Origin: Bacteroidales bacterium
GTDB taxonomy: Bacteria; Bacteroidota; Bacteroidia; Bacteroidales; UBA932
Direction: 5' to 3'
NCBI GenBank assembly: GCA_016290415.1
Contig: JAEETP010000004.1
Span: 18,369 to 82,368, forward strand
Length of the DNA stretch: 64,000 nt
Positions 36,822 to 44,579 of this stretch are shown piece after piece. Position numbers and translations under genes: made by a program. How positions within the stretch are numbered: position 1 is the first letter of the stretch; each line of letters starts with the position of its first letter. The notes beneath the pieces are model-generated. The model was not told where the DNA came from. It saw only the letters and a list, made by a program, of their open reading frames with translations, and searched no databases.

Positions 36822-38630
36822 TTACAGGCTCCTGAGCTTTTCAATCAAAAGTGAGTTGTCGGCAGTGCTTCGCACCGACAGCCTTATATATTCACCGCCG
36901 GCCATAGCCTTCTTTTCAGAACAATCCTTGATCCAGATATTATCTTTAAGCAACTGGATGGCAAGCGAATGCGAAGCAAAGCGGCCCTTGAGGCGGCAGA
37001 GCAGATAATTGGCCTCACTTGGGAATACTTCCAGCCAAGGTATCTGCTTGAGCTCTTTATAAAAACGATCCCGCTCGGCCCGCAGCCGCTCACAGCCGGC
37101 CTCATAGTCGCCCTGATATTTCTCCAGTATCTGCAAGAAAAACTCCCCGAAAGAATTGATGTTCCATATGGCGACGTCTTTCTTGAGCCGGGAGATGAGC
37201 TCCGTATCGCCGCTGGCCAAAATGCCAAGCCTCAGGCCTGGCACACCGTAGGACTTGCTTATACTCTTGATAACCACCAGCTTGCTGTATTTTTCAAGGT
37301 ACTCGTCCTTAAGCAGAGAAATCTCGCCGGCGTCTGCGCAAAAGTCCAGGAAAGACTCGTCCACCACAAGGCTGATATCCTTATGTTGAGCCCATTGCAG
37401 AATCCTGTCCATTTCGCTCTTGTCCAGGCAATTGCCGGAAGGATTGTCGGGGTTAATCAGAATCAGGGCGGAGATGTCCTTGCCGGAGAAATAGTCAATG
37501 ATGTCGCCGGCATCGTAGCGGAACCCGCTTTTAGTGCCGGTAAAGGCCACCACGCGCTCTGCCGGCAGCCGGTTGGGGTATTCTTCGAAAGTGGGCAATA
37601 TGCAGCCGACTTTGCCCCGGATGCCTTCCATGACGGCTTTGATGAGCTCCGAAGCCCCGTTGCCCACCAGGATGTGCTCCGGTTTGATGTGGAAATCCTT
37701 GGAGGCGAGCAGCGCGTTCACCGCCATCCCGGAAGGGTAGGACCTTGTGAGCGGCTCAAAACTTGCCTTTATCTCGTCCATCATCCTCTGCGGAGGGAAG
37801 TATGGGTTCACCAGATAGCAGAAGTCCAGCATCTGCGGATATCTCCAGTAGCCGCCGTATCTTTTTGAAATGGAGGCGTAGTGGCTCTCGCCGTCGGGGG
37901 CGAACATACCTGTGGCTATGTCCAGATCCTGGGCGTCATCTATCTCATACCAGGTCTGTCCGGACAGCGGAAGTGCGCGTATAGGGGCGTCGTGTAGCAA
38001 AAGTATCACCTTGAGCACCTGCTCGTAATAGGCATTCTTGCCAAGGGATGTGCTGTAGGCCTCAAGAAACGGCACATAATACCGCGAAGAGAATTCCTTG
38101 CTGAACTTATATATGTTAACTGTCTTGTAGTAACTTTTGATATCTTCGTAGCGGAACTCTTCCTTGTCCAGAAAACTCTTGATGCGGCAGTTTTCTCCAA
38201 GAGTCACCACTGTGCCGTCCATCCAGCTCTCATATTTATCTACCAGCGCAAGGTTGGGGTAGGGCGCATTTACAATAGCCTGCAGCACATCAAGATTGAA
38301 GATAATGTCTGACTCCAGCAGCAGCGTATCTTCTTCAAGGAGATAATTGCGCGCAAGGAACAGAGAGTAGATATTGTTGGTCTTGTCGTAGATGTCATTT
38401 TCTACATATTCTACCGGAATCCCTTTGTAATCAGTGCCCACGTGGCTGCGCACCTTTTCGCCCTTATAGCCGACTACCAGCACTATGCGGTCCACGCCCA
38501 CGGCGTGCAGGTGCTCCAGGGTGCGGTCTATCAGACGTATGCCGTTTACCTCCAGCATACATTTGGTGTTGTCCCTGGTCAGCTGACCAAGTCTTTTGCC
38601 CATTCCGGCCGCCAAAATAATAGCTTGCAT
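36822..38630 (-). CDS. LicC-like nucleotidyltransferase fused to PLP aminotransferase
   Basis: A 602-residue fusion. Residues 1-240 are an NTP-transferase with ILAAGMGKRLGQLTRDNTKC and the LLLESDIIFN acidic motif, closest in form to LicC-type CTP:phosphocholine cytidylyltransferases. Residues about 250-602 are a class I/II aminotransferase with GNGASELIKAV, NPDNPSGN and the PLP Lys459 in SISKSYGVPGLRLG, resembling histidinol-phosphate aminotransferase or threonine-phosphate decarboxylase. Enzymes joining cytidylyl transfer with an aminotransferase are known from aminoethylphosphonate activation (PntC), though those use a different aminotransferase class. I infer that it makes and CMP-activates a phospho- or phosphono-amine for LicD. 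The product is unknown. Confidence 0.8.
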   Translation of the reverse strand: MQAIILAAGMGKRLGQLTRDNTKCMLEVNGIRLIDRTLEHLHAVGVDRIVLVVGYKGEKVRSHVGTDYKGIPVEYVENDIYDKTNNIYSLFLARNYLLEEDTLLLESDIIFNLDVLQAIVNAPYPNLALVDKYESWMDGTVVTLGENCRIKSFLDKEEFRYEDIKSYYKTVNIYKFSKEFSSRYYVPFLEAYSTSLGKNAYYEQVLKVILLLHDAPIRALPLSGQTWYEIDDAQDLDIATGMFAPDGESHYASISKRYGGYWRYPQMLDFCYLVNPYFPPQRMMDEIKASFEPLTRSYPSGMAVNALLASKDFHIKPEHILVGNGASELIKAVMEGIRGKVGCILPTFEEYPNRLPAERVVAFTGTKSGFRYDAGDIIDYFSGKDISALILINPDNPSGNCLDKSEMDRILQWAQHKDISLVVDESFLDFCADAGEISLLKDEYLEKYSKLVVIKSISKSYGVPGLRLGILASGDTELISRLKKDVAIWNINSFGEFFLQILEKYQGDYEAGCERLRAERDRFYKELKQIPWLEVFPSEANYLLCRLKGRFASHSLAIQLLKDNIWIKDCSEKKAMAGGEYIRLSVRSTADNSLLIEKLRSL

Positions 38631-38667
38631 TTCTAGTCTTTTTGAAGTCCAAACTGCTAATTTATAA

Positions 38668-38700
38668 AAAAAAGCGCTCCCGAAAAAGGGAGCGCCCGTA
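38668..38700 (-). terminator. Terminator between the DUF2490 gene and the LicC fusion
   Basis: GCGCTCCC-GAAAAA-GGGAGCGC (38674-38695), 8-bp stem; on the minus strand it is followed by eight T. It ends the transcript of the DUF2490 gene, so the fusion gene downstream should have its own promoter. Confidence 0.85.
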
Positions 38701-38716
38701 TTCTATGAAGTGAAGC

Positions 38717-39511
38717 CTAGAAACTGAACTTGTAGCCTACGCAAAAGGCACCGTAGAAGGTTTGGTCCCAGTACAAGGCTTTGAGACGGGTGCCGTTGTC
38801 GGCGGTGTCGGTCTCCTTTTCTTTGCAGTAGTCGGTCAGGATATAGAAGTCGAAGCTGTTGTGGCTGTCCAGCTTCCACTCGGCGCCTATGCTGCCCCGG
38901 ACACGGTTGAGGTAGGCGTGGTTGTAGCCCAGGAACTGATAGTCGGCATATGTCTGTGACACGGTGCTCCAGGTTGCGGAGCAGGAGGGGTCGTTGAACA
39001 CGTTCCTGAACTCTATATATGCATACGGCTCCACGTGCGAGAAACCCTTATATGCTGCTTGCAGCCGGCTTTTCAGAGCCAGGGAGTTGGGAGTGGTCTG
39101 CTTTTTAATGGCATTCACATCCTTGTGTGTTAGCTGCAGGCGTTCCCGCAGCGAGAAGTTCCAGTCGCCGGCGTGGAGAGTCGCCTTGGCATCTACATAA
39201 ATGCGGTGCCGCATCTTCCACACCCCTTCAGAATATTTCTTCTCTATCATATTGTAGCCGAGGCCGAACTTGAAAGTCTTATTCAGCTTGTAAGTGAGGC
39301 CCAGCCCGGCGTCGTAACGGCCGATCTCGGTAAAATTGCCGGCAGTGCGGGCCTCTCCCTCCAGTTGGAGGTGCAACCCCTTGGCCAGTTTCTTGTCCAG
39401 AGTGAGCCCCACGCGGGCACCCAGTTCGGTCTCCAGCGGGTTGGTGGTTATCTGCGCAGAAGCCAGCAGGGGGAAAATAGCCGCAACGGCAAAAAGTAAA
39501 ATGCGTTTCAT
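38717..39511 (-). CDS. DUF2490-family outer membrane beta-barrel protein
   Basis: A 264-residue secreted protein with a signal peptide (cleavage about after ASAQ, residue 19). The mature part alternates hydrophobic and polar residues with aromatic ends: LGLTYKLNKTFKFGLGYNMI, GSIGAEWKLDSHNSFDFYIL and a C-terminal FCVGYKFSF, as in DUF2490 outer-membrane barrels. Its function is unknown. It is the last gene of the minus-strand cluster with DUF4956 and VTC-domain proteins, 4 bases after the DUF4956 gene, which suggests the cluster has an outer-membrane part. Confidence 0.78.
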   Translation of the reverse strand: MKRILLFAVAAIFPLLASAQITTNPLETELGARVGLTLDKKLAKGLHLQLEGEARTAGNFTEIGRYDAGLGLTYKLNKTFKFGLGYNMIEKKYSEGVWKMRHRIYVDAKATLHAGDWNFSLRERLQLTHKDVNAIKKQTTPNSLALKSRLQAAYKGFSHVEPYAYIEFRNVFNDPSCSATWSTVSQTYADYQFLGYNHAYLNRVRGSIGAEWKLDSHNSFDFYILTDYCKEKETDTADNGTRLKALYWDQTFYGAFCVGYKFSF

Positions 39512-39515
39512 AATG

Positions 39516-40283
39516 CTACTGTTCTACAAAGTCCTTGGCCTTTACAAGAGTGTCAATAGAGCCGCTCTGGCCTTTCTCCAGAGTGTAATAAATCTTGATA
39601 AAGGCGGCATCCTTAAGAAAATCTACGTGGCCGACCTCCAGATTGTTGATTTTGACGCCGACGCGCTTCTCCAGATCGGCTATAAGCTCTGCGCGGCGCT
39701 CCGGCACAATGAGGTCTATGCGGTCGTAGAGCACCAGTTTGGTGGAGGTGTGCTTGAGCAGCCGCTCGCTTTCCAGAACCCAGATGAGCAGCACCACCAG
39801 CAGATTGCTGAGCGCCATAATGCCCACGGTGCCCACCGACAGCTCGTAGTGCGGATTGGGGCCGGCCGCACCCACCAGTTTATAAACCGGCGCCAGGCCG
39901 TTCATTGCCGCCAGGGCGATAATCACAAAGAGATAGGTCATCTCCCTGATAGGAACCGTCTCGGTGCGGTAGCGGATGATGCCGAAAATGGCAAACAGAC
40001 CCAGCGTGAGGCCTACGCCCACCTCCACGTTGCCCATAATATAGAGCAGCATCAGCATCGCCGTAGAGAACACCATAAAGGTGAAATAATAGTCGCGGCG
40101 GCGGCTCTTGCGATAATAGAAAAACTGCACTAATATCCAGCATACCAGCAGATTCAGGAAAAACCTGATGCACAGTTCGGTGATGGACTGGCTGGTGGAC
40201 ATCATAGCATCCGTGATGGACTGAACGTCCATTATATTTTCGTCGGCAAGATTGTATTCGCCAATGTCTTGTGCTGAAATCAT
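39516..40283 (-). CDS. DUF4956 inner-membrane protein
   Basis: A 255-residue protein with several membrane helices (ELCIRFFLNLLVCWILVQFF; FTFMVFSTAMLMLLYIMG; VGVGLTLGLFAIFGIIRYRT; MTYLFVIIALAAMNGL; GIMALSNLLVVLLIWVLES). A cytoplasmic tail from about residue 185 reads like a small alpha/beta domain. The sequence FGIIRYRTETVPIREMTYLF is the core of DUF4956. DUF4956 proteins are regularly neighbours of VTC-domain polymerases, as here, where the two genes overlap by 4 bases. The joint role is not established. Confidence 0.85.
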   Translation of the reverse strand: MISAQDIGEYNLADENIMDVQSITDAMMSTSQSITELCIRFFLNLLVCWILVQFFYYRKSRRRDYYFTFMVFSTAMLMLLYIMGNVEVGVGLTLGLFAIFGIIRYRTETVPIREMTYLFVIIALAAMNGLAPVYKLVGAAGPNPHYELSVGTVGIMALSNLLVVLLIWVLESERLLKHTSTKLVLYDRIDLIVPERRAELIADLEKRVGVKINNLEVGHVDFLKDAAFIKIYYTLEKGQSGSIDTLVKAKDFVEQ

Positions 40284-41071
40284 ATTACTTGAATTTTCTT
40301 GTTTATTGTCTTTTCTATGGTACGGACTTTCTCTTTAAACCTATTCCGTTTCACCGAGCCGTCGGTGAGGGTTATCGCCACGCAATATTTGCTCACCTTG
40401 ACCGGCTTGACCCTGTTGTCCAGCAATATCCTTTTCATAGTGCTGGCGGCGTGGCCGTCCTGCTTGAGCTCTATGATGACCGCGTCTTGCAGCGATGCCT
40501 GGCGGCCGGTGCGGAAATTCTCAAAATTGAGGGCGGTGTCTATCGTGACCCGTTCGGTTTTGCCGGCATTCACAAGGGTAATCCGGTTGAAGGCGGTGGA
40601 TGCCGACGGCGAAATCATATCCGCCGTGTAATCCGATTTTCTGGTCAGATATTCCCTGGCCGCCTCGTCACCGCTGAAGTCCATCAGCTCGCCCTTGTCT
40701 ATGCGGGTGCGTTTCTTTTTGGTGCGGCCGTGGTTGTTCTTGCGCTTGATCTCAAGATATGCCTCGCCGGAGCTCACATACACGCGGGTGCGGACTTTCT
40801 GCCGCACCAGGCGGCGATTGTGATGGTCCAGGAACATCTTCAGGCCGGGAGTGTCGTAGTAAACAGAGTAGTAGGGGCTTATCTTGGCACCTTCGGTCTC
40901 GAGCGCGCGGTAGCCCGCTTCCCTCGCATCTTCCAGTACCTGCATCAGCGTAGCTTCGCTGGTCAGGTATTTGGTGTCGATGCGGTTCTGCAGCTTCACC
41001 GAGTCCATCTCCTGAAGCGAGATGGGCTCGAAGGCTGCCGCTCTGTCTCTAACCGACGGGACACTATTCAT
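40280..41071 (-). CDS. VTC-domain protein (polyphosphate-polymerase-like)
   Basis: A 263-residue cytoplasmic protein with the tunnel fold of the VTC/CYTH superfamily. Seen: QNRIDTKYLTSEATL at the entry, YYSVYYDTPGLKMFLDHHN, RLVRQKVRTRVYVSSGEAYL, EIKRKNNHGRTKKKRTRI, AFNRITLVN, TIDTALNFEN and VIIELKQ, which supply the basic and acidic lining residues. In yeast this domain makes polyphosphate from ATP; the bacterial forms in DUF4956 clusters have no proven product. The ATG at 41071 is chosen because the longer frame to 41209 lies antisense-like over the preceding gene. It overlaps both neighbours (8 and 4 bases). Confidence 0.85.
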   Translation of the reverse strand: MNSVPSVRDRAAAFEPISLQEMDSVKLQNRIDTKYLTSEATLMQVLEDAREAGYRALETEGAKISPYYSVYYDTPGLKMFLDHHNRRLVRQKVRTRVYVSSGEAYLEIKRKNNHGRTKKKRTRIDKGELMDFSGDEAAREYLTRKSDYTADMISPSASTAFNRITLVNAGKTERVTIDTALNFENFRTGRQASLQDAVIIELKQDGHAASTMKRILLDNRVKPVKVSKYCVAITLTDGSVKRNRFKEKVRTIEKTINKKIQVI

Positions 41072-41480
41072 CTTGAGTGATATACTCGTAAACCTTGGTG
41101 CTTTGCAGTTTGCCCTTGGGGCTATAGGTATATTGCACCTTTTTCTTGCCGAACTCGTTGTATTCGAAAGTCTTGTAATTGACCAGGCGGTTGTGCTCGT
41201 CATAGACAAGTTCGCGGGTCATACGGAGGTTGGCCCCCCACTCGTAGCGTTTGCGCCATTTCTGCTTGCCGGCAGTGTCGTATTCTATCTCTTCTATCTT
41301 TTTGCCTTCGGCAGAATAAGTGGTGATATGATCCAGTTGCCTTGCACCCTTGGCGCTGGTGTTCCACTCCTTCACCACCATATTCTTCTTGTTCACGGCC
41401 TTTGCAGCGGTTTCGTTCTGGGCCATCGCCGCCGGCATTGCCAGCAGAAGGCAGCTTAAAAATATGATTATCTTTTTCAT
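41064..41480 (-). CDS. Small secreted protein with YD/MORN-like repeats (unknown)
   Basis: A 138-residue protein with a signal peptide (cleavage about after AMAQ, residue 21). The mature part consists of short beta-hairpin repeats of the kind found in toxin-shell or MORN-like proteins: HITTYSAEGKKIEEIEYDTAG, ELVYDEHNRLVNYKTFEYNE, KKVQYTYSPKGKLQSTKVYE. I do not recognise a family function. It overlaps the VTC gene by 8 bases, which ties an exported protein to the VTC/DUF4956 pair. Confidence 0.7.
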   Translation of the reverse strand: MKKIIIFLSCLLLAMPAAMAQNETAAKAVNKKNMVVKEWNTSAKGARQLDHITTYSAEGKKIEEIEYDTAGKQKWRKRYEWGANLRMTRELVYDEHNRLVNYKTFEYNEFGKKKVQYTYSPKGKLQSTKVYEYITQDE

Positions 41481-41516
41481 AACTTGTAAAGATACATTTT
41501 TTTGTAAAATAATCCA

Positions 41517-43283
41517 TTAGTGCCAGTGGCCGCCGCCTCCCGGGCCGCCGCCGGGGCCGGAACCGCCGCCACCTGTGTACTCTGACAGGCTGGTGGATGT
41601 GCCCCCGCCAATGCCGTCGGTGGCCCAGACGCCGCTACACAGTTCGCTGCCGGGTGCCACCGTAACGCCCTTATAGCCGGCGCTAAGCGAAGGGGCGCTC
41701 ACCACAAAGCTGGAGATGTTGGATGGAGCCTTGAATGCGGCAACTATCTTGCTTCCGTCGTAAAGGCCGTTCCAGGCATTGGCAGTTGCACCAAATGTAT
41801 AGACGCTCTGCGAGGCTGAATATCCTCTCTCAAGGCCGCCGTAGGCCACGAGCGTGGCGCCGCTGTTGATGTAGAGTTTGTAGCCGCCTTCTGTGTTGGC
41901 ATCCACTGCCACTTCTGCGCCGCCGGCGGTCGAAATGGCATATAGATAGCCGCCGTTCAGCTTGAGGTCACCATTGGTGTCAATGGCGTCATTTGCAGAG
42001 GAATAGCAGTATACAAAGCCGTCGTTTATGTTCAGCTCGCCCTGGCTGTTTATGGCATCGTCGCCCGCAGAATAGGCGTAGGTCTCGCCGCCGTTGAAAG
42101 TCAGTTTTCCCTTCACCTCAAAAGCCTCGCTCTTGCTGGTTTTGACGAAGATGCTGCCGCCGCTCACGGTCATATTGCCGGCGTAAACATAGTTGCCGGA
42201 ATTGCCGCCCCAGCCGGCCTTGGTGGCACTTTCTTTATAGCCTATTTTAATGCCCTTGCAGGAGACATCGTTGCTCTCGCTGCCGGTGGTGGTAATGGAC
42301 AGCGATCCGCCGCGGACGTAACTGTCAGAGAGCGTGTGGTTCTTGGAGTCGTAGCCATAGACGCCGGCGCGGATTCCCTTGCCGCCGGTGCCGGTATTGG
42401 TGATGGCCACCGTGCCGCCGGTCATCCCAAAGAAATTGTCGGCCTTGATGCCGGCGCTCCCGGTATATTCGCCGTCCTCGCTGTCGTAAGCCACTCCGCC
42501 GCTGATGTTTATGGTGGTGCTTCCGCCCTCTACAAGCACATAATCGTCGCTTGTGATGCCTTTTTTCATAGCCGCCCTGGCGGTGATGTCAAGATTGCCA
42601 CCGGAAATCTGCACATAGTCGTTGGCCTTGACGCCGTGGCCCGCGGCGCTGCCGGCAGTGACTGTGATTGCAGGCGAATCGGAGAAGGCTATGTGGTCGT
42701 CTGACACAATGCCGCTCTTGCCGGCGCTGTTCTGGCAATTGACTGTGAGAGAGCCGCTTCCGCTGAACAGTAACGACCCTTCGCTGAACAATACACCCTT
42801 GCAGTCTTCGCCGTCGGTGGGGTATTGGGCGCTGCCGGAGTCGCTCAGGGAATTGCTGCCGGTGACCTCCACATAAGTCAGGCGGCCGCTCTGGATATTG
42901 ATGGCGGCGCCGGCCGGGTTAGTCAGGTTAAGGCCTTCCAGCCTCACCGCCTGGCGGGCCTCGCTGTAGAGTTTGAACGAGCCGTTTGCAGACTCCCCTT
43001 TGAGGATATAGAGGATATTGTCGCTCCCGGCGTAGGTGATAACCACCGAACCGCCGTCAGAGGCAACCGAAAACTGGTCTGAGGTTCCGGAGACAGAAGC
43101 CCCGTCTGAAGAATAGGTGACGGTGACCTCGCCGTTGAAATCGACTTCCGATATACTGCCGTCCGGCTGGCCGTCGCCGCCGCTACCGCTTGCCGGATCG
43201 TCGGTTATATCCAGAATGTCTCCCACACATCCTGCTGCACAAATCATACACAGCAGGGCTATCAACAAACAAATCTTTTTCAT
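41517..43283 (-). CDS. Cthe_2159-like carbohydrate-binding beta-helix lipoprotein
   Basis: A 588-residue lipoprotein (Cys at residue 19, AAGC). After a Gly/Ser/Asp-rich linker the sequence is a long right-handed beta-helix of short turns: NILYILKGESANGSFKLY, LEGLNLTNPAGAAINIQSG, CKGVLFSEGSLLFSGSGSL, VKANDYVQISGGNLDI, IKADNFFGMTGGTVAITNTG, AFEVKGKLTFNGGETYAYSA, AINSQGELNINDGFVYCYSS. This is the pattern of the Cthe_2159 family, of which one member binds acidic polysaccharide. The C-terminus ends in a low-complexity GGGGSGPGGGPGGGGHWH tail. It heads the minus-strand cluster with VTC and DUF4956 genes, a combination seen in other bacteria, often with CotH, which is absent here. Confidence 0.82.
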   Translation of the reverse strand: MKKICLLIALLCMICAAGCVGDILDITDDPASGSGGDGQPDGSISEVDFNGEVTVTYSSDGASVSGTSDQFSVASDGGSVVITYAGSDNILYILKGESANGSFKLYSEARQAVRLEGLNLTNPAGAAINIQSGRLTYVEVTGSNSLSDSGSAQYPTDGEDCKGVLFSEGSLLFSGSGSLTVNCQNSAGKSGIVSDDHIAFSDSPAITVTAGSAAGHGVKANDYVQISGGNLDITARAAMKKGITSDDYVLVEGGSTTINISGGVAYDSEDGEYTGSAGIKADNFFGMTGGTVAITNTGTGGKGIRAGVYGYDSKNHTLSDSYVRGGSLSITTTGSESNDVSCKGIKIGYKESATKAGWGGNSGNYVYAGNMTVSGGSIFVKTSKSEAFEVKGKLTFNGGETYAYSAGDDAINSQGELNINDGFVYCYSSANDAIDTNGDLKLNGGYLYAISTAGGAEVAVDANTEGGYKLYINSGATLVAYGGLERGYSASQSVYTFGATANAWNGLYDGSKIVAAFKAPSNISSFVVSAPSLSAGYKGVTVAPGSELCSGVWATDGIGGGTSTSLSEYTGGGGSGPGGGPGGGGHWH

Positions 43284-43347
43284 AAGAGTATTAGTTATTT
43301 GTACCCGGGTAAAGGTTTATGTTGTGAATGTAGACAAAAATCGTGTC

Positions 43348-43382
43348 GCTTTCGGCCGGTTTCGCTTGCCGAAAGCCGTTTT
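43348..43382 (+). terminator. Hairpin plus T-run in the divergent promoter region
   Basis: GCTTTCGGC and GCCGAAAGC (43348-43356 with 43368-43376) form a 9-bp stem followed closely by TTTTT. It lies between two divergent genes, so it ends no known plus-strand gene. It may control read-through or act as an operator. The rest of 43284-43445 is AT-rich with no gene. Confidence 0.45.
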
Positions 43383-43429
43383 TAAACGTTTATTTAACGA
43401 ACGCCCGATTTTTTCGAACGAAAAATTCA

Positions 43430-43437
43430 TAATTTTG
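43430..43437 (+). promoter_or_regulatory. -7 box TAATTTTG of the LytTR gene
   Basis: An exact TAnnTTTG match ending 8 bases before the ATG at 43446, so the message is nearly leaderless. A T-rich stretch (TTTTTTCG) lies about where the -33 element is expected. Confidence 0.5.
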
Positions 43438-43445
43438 TTACCGAT

Positions 43446-44579
43446 ATGCCCTCATATAAGAAACAGGAAAACCTTTTGTACGCCGCCCTATGGGTGTTGC
43501 TACTGGTGGTGCTGCCGCTGGTGACCATTCCCCAGATATGGCACGGCGCGCCGCCCGATGCGGCATCGCAGCTGGGGGGCTCGGCAGCGCAGCTGGCCGG
43601 ACAGGCGCAGACGCTGGGGGCTCCGGCACCGCAACTGGCCGCCCGGGCCGGAATGCCGTCCCGCTCTATATGGCACGAAGTGGTTATGGTGTGGCTGGTT
43701 TTGCTCCCGTTTCTGCTGCTGTTTCTGGCACACAACTACCTGGCGGTCCCGTTTATCAAAAAGGGCAGGACCAAGATATATCTGCTGTTGCTGGCGGCCC
43801 TGATAGCCCTATGGGCACTTTGGTGCTTCAAGTTTGGTCATAAACCGATGGATGGCGGCCCGTTTGGCGGCCCTGGCCCGTTCGGCAGCCCGGATGGGTT
43901 TGGTGGTCCGGGCGCTCCCGGTGAGATCGGTGGGCCTGGCGGCCCGGGCGCTCCCGGAGAGATCGGTGGGCTTGGCGGCCCGGGCGCTCCCGGCGACACG
44001 CTCGGTTTTGGGCCGCAGCACGGTGGGCCAGAGCGGTTACCCGGTGACACGCTCAGCCTCGGGCAGAGACTAGGGATGCCTCCCGGAGGACCCGGAATGC
44101 ACGGCCGGCCGCCTATGCGCCCCTCGCTCTCCAACTTCTTCCTGGGGCTGCTTCTTCTGGGAGTGAACCTGGGCATAATGTACTTTTTCAGAGCCAGGCA
44201 GCAGGGCAGGGCTCTGGCCGATATGCAGCAAAAAAGCGCCGCCCAGCCGGTTCAGGAGCGGGCTCTTTTCTTCAAAGACGGGCATCAGAAGGTTCGCATA
44301 CCGGTCTCCGATATCCTGTATGTAGAGAGTATGGGCGCCTATGTGAAAGTATTTAGCTCTGCCCAGGATCCGGGTGTGTATCTGGGCAGCCTGAAGTCGG
44401 TGGCAGATGCCGCTCCAGAAGCGCTGGTGCGCATCCACAAGTCCTTTATAGTGAATCTGTCAAAAGTGAAACAGGCCGGCAAAACGTCGGTCACTCTAAT
44501 GGACGGAACCACTCTCCCGGTGGGAGAAGCCTTCCGCGAGGCCTTTACCCGGGCCTATACTAACCAAGGAAATTCTTGA
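43446..44579 (+). CDS. Membrane LytTR-type DNA-binding regulator with Gly-Pro-rich loop
   Basis: A 377-residue protein in which four hydrophobic helices (about 10-30, 79-102, 109-130, 229-248) precede a C-terminal LytTR DNA-binding domain (about 273-375: DGHQKVRIPVSDILYVESMG, RIHKSFIVNLSKV). Between helices 3 and 4 (134-225) is a Gly-Pro-rich stretch with repeats of GGPGAPGEIG, collagen-like in look. Between helices 1 and 2 lies a Gln/Ala/Gly repeat (SQLGG, AQLAG, PQLAA). It has no receiver domain, so signals must come through the membrane part. It is divergent from the Cthe_2159-like gene and probably controls that cluster. Its last 20 bases overlap the convergent dehydrogenase gene. Confidence 0.8.
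   Translation: MPSYKKQENLLYAALWVLLLVVLPLVTIPQIWHGAPPDAASQLGGSAAQLAGQAQTLGAPAPQLAARAGMPSRSIWHEVVMVWLVLLPFLLLFLAHNYLAVPFIKKGRTKIYLLLLAALIALWALWCFKFGHKPMDGGPFGGPGPFGSPDGFGGPGAPGEIGGPGGPGAPGEIGGLGGPGAPGDTLGFGPQHGGPERLPGDTLSLGQRLGMPPGGPGMHGRPPMRPSLSNFFLGLLLLGVNLGIMYFFRARQQGRALADMQQKSAAQPVQERALFFKDGHQKVRIPVSDILYVESMGAYVKVFSSAQDPGVYLGSLKSVADAAPEALVRIHKSFIVNLSKVKQAGKTSVTLMDGTTLPVGEAFREAFTRAYTNQGNS

Noticed and set aside
43855..44060. Gly-Pro repeat as a CRISPR-like or non-coding array
   Set aside because: The repeats keep the reading frame of the LytTR gene and differ at silent positions; it is coding.
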